Of a DNA stretch of 15,982 nucleotides, positions 13,238-15,982 are shown piece by piece. The notes beneath the pieces were generated by a model. The model made no database searches and was not told the DNA's origin. It saw only the letters and a program-made list of their open reading frames with translations. The stretch's first letter is position 1. Every line of letters begins with the position of its first letter. Both the position numbers and the translations under genes were made by a program. The DNA is from Caulobacter sp. CCH9-E1 (GTDB lineage Bacteria > Pseudomonadota > Alphaproteobacteria > Caulobacterales > Caulobacteraceae): NCBI RefSeq assembly GCF_001556515.1, contig NZ_LSJA01000244.1:1-15982 (forward strand), given 5' to 3'.

Positions 13238-14281
13238 ATGAAGAAGCTTCTGTCCTGCGCGGCCGCCGCCGTGGCCCTCTCGGGTCTGGCCGCCGCCCCC
13301 GCCCACGCCGCCCGCGACTACGTCTGGGCCGCCGGTTCCTCGACCGTGTTCCCGTTCGCCACCCGCACCGCCGAGAACTTCGCCAAGAAGTCCGGCAAGA
13401 AGGCGCCGAAGGTCGAAAGCCTCGGCACCGGCGGCGGCATCAAGCTGTTCTGCGGCGGCACGGGCGAAGGCTTCCCGGATATCGCCAACGCCTCGCGTCC
13501 GATGAAGAAGTCGGAGTTCGACGCCTGCGCCGCCAAGGGCGTCAAGGACATCCTGCAGATCAAGATCGGCTTCGACGGCATCGTGGTCGCCACCGACAAG
13601 GACGGCGCCGACTACAACTTCAAGCTCGAGCACCTGTACCAAGGCCTGTCCAAGCAGGTGCTGAAGGGCGGCCAGTTCGTCGCCAACCCGCACAAGACCT
13701 GGGACGATGTCGCCGGCGGCCTGCCGGGCAACCGCATCCAGGTCTACGGTCCGCCGCCGACCTCGGGCACCCGCGACGCCTTCGTCGAACTGGCCATCGA
13801 GGCCGGCGCCCGCAAGTATCCGACCCTGGACGCCATCCGCTCGGACAACGAGAAGAAGTACAAGGCCCTGGTCGACCCGCTGCGCTCCGACGGCTGGATC
13901 GACGCTGGCGAGAACGACAACGCCATCGTCGGCACCCTGACCAAGACCCCGGGCTCGCTGGGCGTCTTTGGCTGGTCCTACCTCGAAGAGAACATGGACA
14001 AGATCAAGGGCGCCTCGGTCAACGGCGTGCGCCCGTCGGCCCAGACGATCTCGGACGGCAGCTATCCGCTGTCGCGTTCGCTCTACATCTACGTCAAGAA
14101 GGCCAACATCGGCGTCACGCCGGGCCTCGAGGAATTCCTGAAGGAGTTCACCTCGGACGCCGCGACGGGCCGTGGCGGCTATCTGCAAGGCCGCGGCCTG
14201 ATCCCGCTGCCTCCGGGCCAGCACGACGCCCAGAAGGCTATTGTGAACAACAAGACCGTGATGGGCCGTCCGGCCGCCTAA
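13238..14281 (+). CDS. PstS-like periplasmic phosphate-binding protein
   Basis: The 347-residue protein starts with a Sec signal peptide (MKKLLSC, alanine-rich core, cleavage near PAHA at residue 24). The PstS ligand loops are visible: GSSTVFPF (33-40), GTGGGIKLFCGG (63-74), DIANASRPMK (81-90) and PPTSGTRDAF (173-182), residues that hold phosphate in the cleft, plus ENDNAIVGTL (225-234). It should bind inorganic phosphate in the periplasm and deliver it to a PstCAB permease, none of which is encoded here. TAGGAG seven bases upstream supports the ATG. It follows the porin by 67 nt on the same strand, probably within one Pho-regulated unit, and ends in a strong terminator. A more distant phosphate-binding or alkaline-phosphatase-type PstS paralogue remains possible. 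Confidence 0.92.
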   Translation: MKKLLSCAAAAVALSGLAAAPAHAARDYVWAAGSSTVFPFATRTAENFAKKSGKKAPKVESLGTGGGIKLFCGGTGEGFPDIANASRPMKKSEFDACAAKGVKDILQIKIGFDGIVVATDKDGADYNFKLEHLYQGLSKQVLKGGQFVANPHKTWDDVAGGLPGNRIQVYGPPPTSGTRDAFVELAIEAGARKYPTLDAIRSDNEKKYKALVDPLRSDGWIDAGENDNAIVGTLTKTPGSLGVFGWSYLEENMDKIKGASVNGVRPSAQTISDGSYPLSRSLYIYVKKANIGVTPGLEEFLKEFTSDAATGRGGYLQGRGLIPLPPGQHDAQKAIVNNKTVMGRPAA

Positions 14282-14312
14282 GCGACTGTTCGAGCCTCGG
14301 GCTTGAGATCGA

Positions 14313-14345
14313 CGCCGTGGTCCTATGGGCCACGGCGTTTTTCTT
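14313..14345 (+). terminator. Intrinsic terminator after the PstS-like gene
   Basis: CGCCGTGGTCC (14313-14323) and GGGCCACGGCG (14327-14337) form an 11-bp stem with one G-U pair and a TAT loop, followed by TTTTTCTT. It ends the porin-PstS unit 32 nt past the stop codon. Confidence 0.93.
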
Positions 14346-14424
14346 TGTATAGTGAGCCGGCCGGGCCTCCCATCGCCCGCGCCGCGGTCGCCGTCCGGCG
14401 ACGCGTCCCCGACCCTGAAGGGCC

Positions 14425-15738
14425 ATGATCCTCGTCGCGCTCGCCGTCGTCCTCCTCCTCGTTCTGCTGAACGGGGTTTTCGCCATGTCCGAACTGGCCG
14501 TCGTCTCGGCCCGCAAGGCCCGCCTGCAAGGCTTCGCCGACCGGGGCGACAAGGGGGCCAAGCTGGCCCTCGACATGGCCGAGCATCCGACCCGGTTCCT
14601 GTCGGCCGTGCAGGTCGGCATCACCCTGATCGGCATCTTCGCCGGCGCCTACGGCCAGGCCACCATCGCCGGGGCGCTGGACGCCTGGCTTGAGCACAGC
14701 GTTCCGACCCTGGCCAAGTACTCCGAAGCCATCGCCACCGGCGTCGTCGTCGTCGGCCTGACCTATGTCTCCGTGATCCTCGGCGAGCTGGTGCCCAAGC
14801 GCCTGGCCCTGATGTTCCCCGACGCCATCGCCCGCCGCATGTCGCCGTTCCTGGCCGTGATGGCCACGGTGCTGCGCCCGTTCGTCACCCTGCTGACCGT
14901 CTCGACCGCGGCGGTGCTGAAGCTGATGGGCGTGCGCGACGAGCGCAACAGCGGCATCACCTCCGAGGAGGTCGAGACCGTCCTGGCCGAAGGCGCCGAC
15001 GCCGGCCTGATCGAGCCCGAGGAGCGGGCCATGATCAACGAGGTCCTGCGCCTGGGCGACCGTCCCGTCCGCGTGGCCATGACCCCGCGCCGCGACCTCT
15101 TCTGGGTGTCGCTGGCCGACAGCCCCGAGACCGTGCTCAAGGAAATCCGCGCCAGCGCCCACTCGCGCATCCTGGTCGCCACCGAGGACGATTTGGACGG
15201 CGACATCGGCGTCGTTCTCAAGAAGGACCTGCTGGACGCCTGCCTGGCCGACGAGCCGCTCGACCTGAAGGCCCACGTCCAGCAGCCGGTCGCCATTCCC
15301 GAAACCATGTCGCTGCTGAAGGCCCTGGCGGTGTTCAAGCAGACCAGCCTGCACATGGCCCTGGTGGTCGACGAGTTCGGCTCGCTGCAGGGCGCGATCA
15401 CGCCGCTGGACCTCTTGGAAATGATCGCCGGCGACTTCCCCGAGGACCACGACGACGACGAGACCCGGATCATCCGCCGCGACGACGGCAGCTGGCTGAT
15501 CGACGCCCGCCTCGACATCCAGGAGCTGAATGATCACCTGGGCGAGAACTTCGAGGCCGACGGCGGCTACCACACCGTGGCCGGCCTGATCCTCGACCGC
15601 CTGGGCCGCATTCCCGGCGAGGGCGAGCACCTGGCCATGGGCGGTTTCGACATCGAGATCGTCGACATGGACGGCTCGCGGATCGACAAGGTGATCCTCA
15701 AGCCCGGCAAGCGGAAGAAGGACGAGGCGGCGGGGTAA
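14425..15738 (+). CDS. CNNM/CorC-family membrane protein with CBS domains (hemolysin-related)
   Basis: The 437-residue protein has the TlyC/CorC layout. Residues 1-190 form a DUF21 (CNNM) transmembrane domain, with hydrophobic segments at about 1-20, 60-85 (QVGITLIGIFAGAYG), 95-120 and 130-165, including the ILGELVPKRLAL motif. Two CBS-like domains follow (about 205-330: VRVAMTPRRDLFWV and MALVVDEFGSLQGAITPLDLLE), then a C-terminal CorC/HlyC transporter-associated domain (about 345-430, ending LGRIPGEGEHLAMGGFDIEIVDMDG). Relatives are linked to magnesium or cobalt efflux or membrane repair; direct hemolytic activity is not implied. Only a poor Shine-Dalgarno (GAAGGG, very close) precedes the ATG. 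It is separated from the PstS-like gene by a terminator, so it has its own promoter, which I could not identify. Confidence 0.92.
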   Translation: MILVALAVVLLLVLLNGVFAMSELAVVSARKARLQGFADRGDKGAKLALDMAEHPTRFLSAVQVGITLIGIFAGAYGQATIAGALDAWLEHSVPTLAKYSEAIATGVVVVGLTYVSVILGELVPKRLALMFPDAIARRMSPFLAVMATVLRPFVTLLTVSTAAVLKLMGVRDERNSGITSEEVETVLAEGADAGLIEPEERAMINEVLRLGDRPVRVAMTPRRDLFWVSLADSPETVLKEIRASAHSRILVATEDDLDGDIGVVLKKDLLDACLADEPLDLKAHVQQPVAIPETMSLLKALAVFKQTSLHMALVVDEFGSLQGAITPLDLLEMIAGDFPEDHDDDETRIIRRDDGSWLIDARLDIQELNDHLGENFEADGGYHTVAGLILDRLGRIPGEGEHLAMGGFDIEIVDMDGSRIDKVILKPGKRKKDEAAG

Positions 15739-15756
15739 AGGGGGCGGCAAGCGAGT

Positions 15757-15779
15757 AGCGGACCTAGCGGGGTTCCGCT
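15757..15779 (+). terminator. Weak hairpin after the CNNM/CorC gene
   Basis: AGCGGACC (15757-15764) pairs with GG and TCCGCT (15771-15779) with a one-base bulge and a TAGCGG loop. It lies 18 nt past the stop codon but has no T-run, so its role in termination is doubtful. Confidence 0.25.
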
Positions 15780-15806
15780 GAGGGTGGTTAGGTGGCGTTC
15801 ACGAAT

Positions 15807-15868
15807 CCCTCTCTCTGGAGAGAGGGAGGGGCCCGTCCCGACGCCCGTCGGGACGGGAGGGTGAGAGG
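15807..15868 (-). repeat. Intergenic palindromic repeat, copy 2
   Basis: On the minus strand it reads CTCACCCTCCCG, a perfect 12-bp palindrome (arms 15832-15843 and 15846-15857, CCCGTCCCGACG / CGTCGGGACGGG), GGGCCCC and CCCTCTC, then a second hairpin CCCTCTCT / AGAGAGGG (15807-15814 and 15819-15826). The flanking motifs match copy 1 at 134-184 but the central hairpin differs in sequence and length. It sits between two convergent genes. Confidence 0.7.
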
Positions 15869-15982
15869 CTACTGCCTGCCCGAACGCAACACCGACAGGA
15901 TCTCGTCCGCCGTCCCGCCGGGGTCAGCCAGCACCCGCTCGTTTCGGAAGCGCAGGACGAGATAGCCAAAAAGCGCCAAAGT
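15869..15982 (-). CDS. 3' end of a DUF559-type gene (partial)
   Basis: The last 37 codons of a minus-strand gene run off the right edge and stop at TAG (15869-15871). The peptide GYLVLRFRNERVLADPGG followed by TADEILSVLRSG closely resembles the C-terminus of DUF559 proteins (usual form GYxVLRFWNxxVLxN-x-EGVLExIL), which belong to the PD-(D/E)XK / very-short-patch-repair endonuclease-like superfamily. The catalytic residues, if present, lie outside the window. The function of DUF559 proteins is not established. Confidence 0.75.
   Translation of the reverse strand, partial: TLALFGYLVLRFRNERVLADPGGTADEILSVLRSGRQ

Noticed and set aside
14348..14353. TATAGT as a -10 element for the CNNM/CorC gene
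   Set aside because: No suitable -35 lies 16-18 nt upstream, and the site directly follows the terminator T-run, so I could not support a promoter.
14323..15750. 475-codon minus-strand frame opposite the CNNM/CorC gene
   Set aside because: It mirrors the G/C third-position bias of the sense gene and is full of Gln, His, Asp and Gly repeats; the plus strand holds the recognisable domains.

Overview
The window looks like a chromosomal segment of a Caulobacter-type alphaproteobacterium. Coding DNA is dense and strongly G/C at third codon positions, Shine-Dalgarno sites are short AGGAG/GGAG types, CTGTCAC-type Pho half-sites and GANTC sites occur between genes, and the protein set (OprO/P-type porin, PstS-like protein, PhnCDE, a deoxyhypusine-synthase-like protein next to a PLP decarboxylase) fits that group. 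The assignment rests on pattern recognition, not on a database search.

Left part (1-4440): an unrecognised 3' gene remnant, an intergenic palindromic repeat, a crotonase with dienoyl-CoA isomerase residues (minus), a divergent secreted glycine-zipper/SH3 protein (plus), a DUF488 protein (minus), an alpha/beta hydrolase (plus) and a double hot-dog thioesterase (minus). The hydrolase and thioesterase converge so closely that their stop codons share CTAG. Just upstream of the thioesterase start lies a diverged copy of its own first ~47 nt, then an inverted repeat tipped by two GANTC sites.

Middle minus-strand run (4437-8642): read 5' to 3', a decarboxylase of the ornithine type, a deoxyhypusine-synthase-family enzyme, an intrinsic terminator, a lipoprotein acid phosphatase whose ATG sits directly against that terminator, a Fur/Zur-type regulator and a small hydrophilic protein. 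The first two enzymes suggest polyamine synthesis (putrescine, then probably a homospermidine-like product). Two large stem-loops fill the gap between them.

Right part (8994-14345) is a probable Pho-regulated cluster: phnC-phnD-phnE (phosphonate/phosphate-ester ABC importer), an intrinsic terminator, a Pho-box array, an OprO/P-type porin and a PstS-like periplasmic phosphate-binding protein closed by a strong terminator. The porin frame is broken by a TGA at codon 34, immediately after the signal peptide, although the rest of the gene looks intact. No pstCAB, phoBR or C-P lyase genes are present.

Right end: a CNNM/CorC-type membrane protein with CBS domains, a second copy of the palindromic intergenic repeat in opposite orientation, and the 3' end of a DUF559 gene. 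I found no CRISPR array, tRNA, rRNA, prophage or intact insertion sequence. The best candidates for a second look are the interrupted porin, the duplicated thioesterase 5' end, the structured decarboxylase-DHS spacer, and the terminator abutting the phosphatase start.
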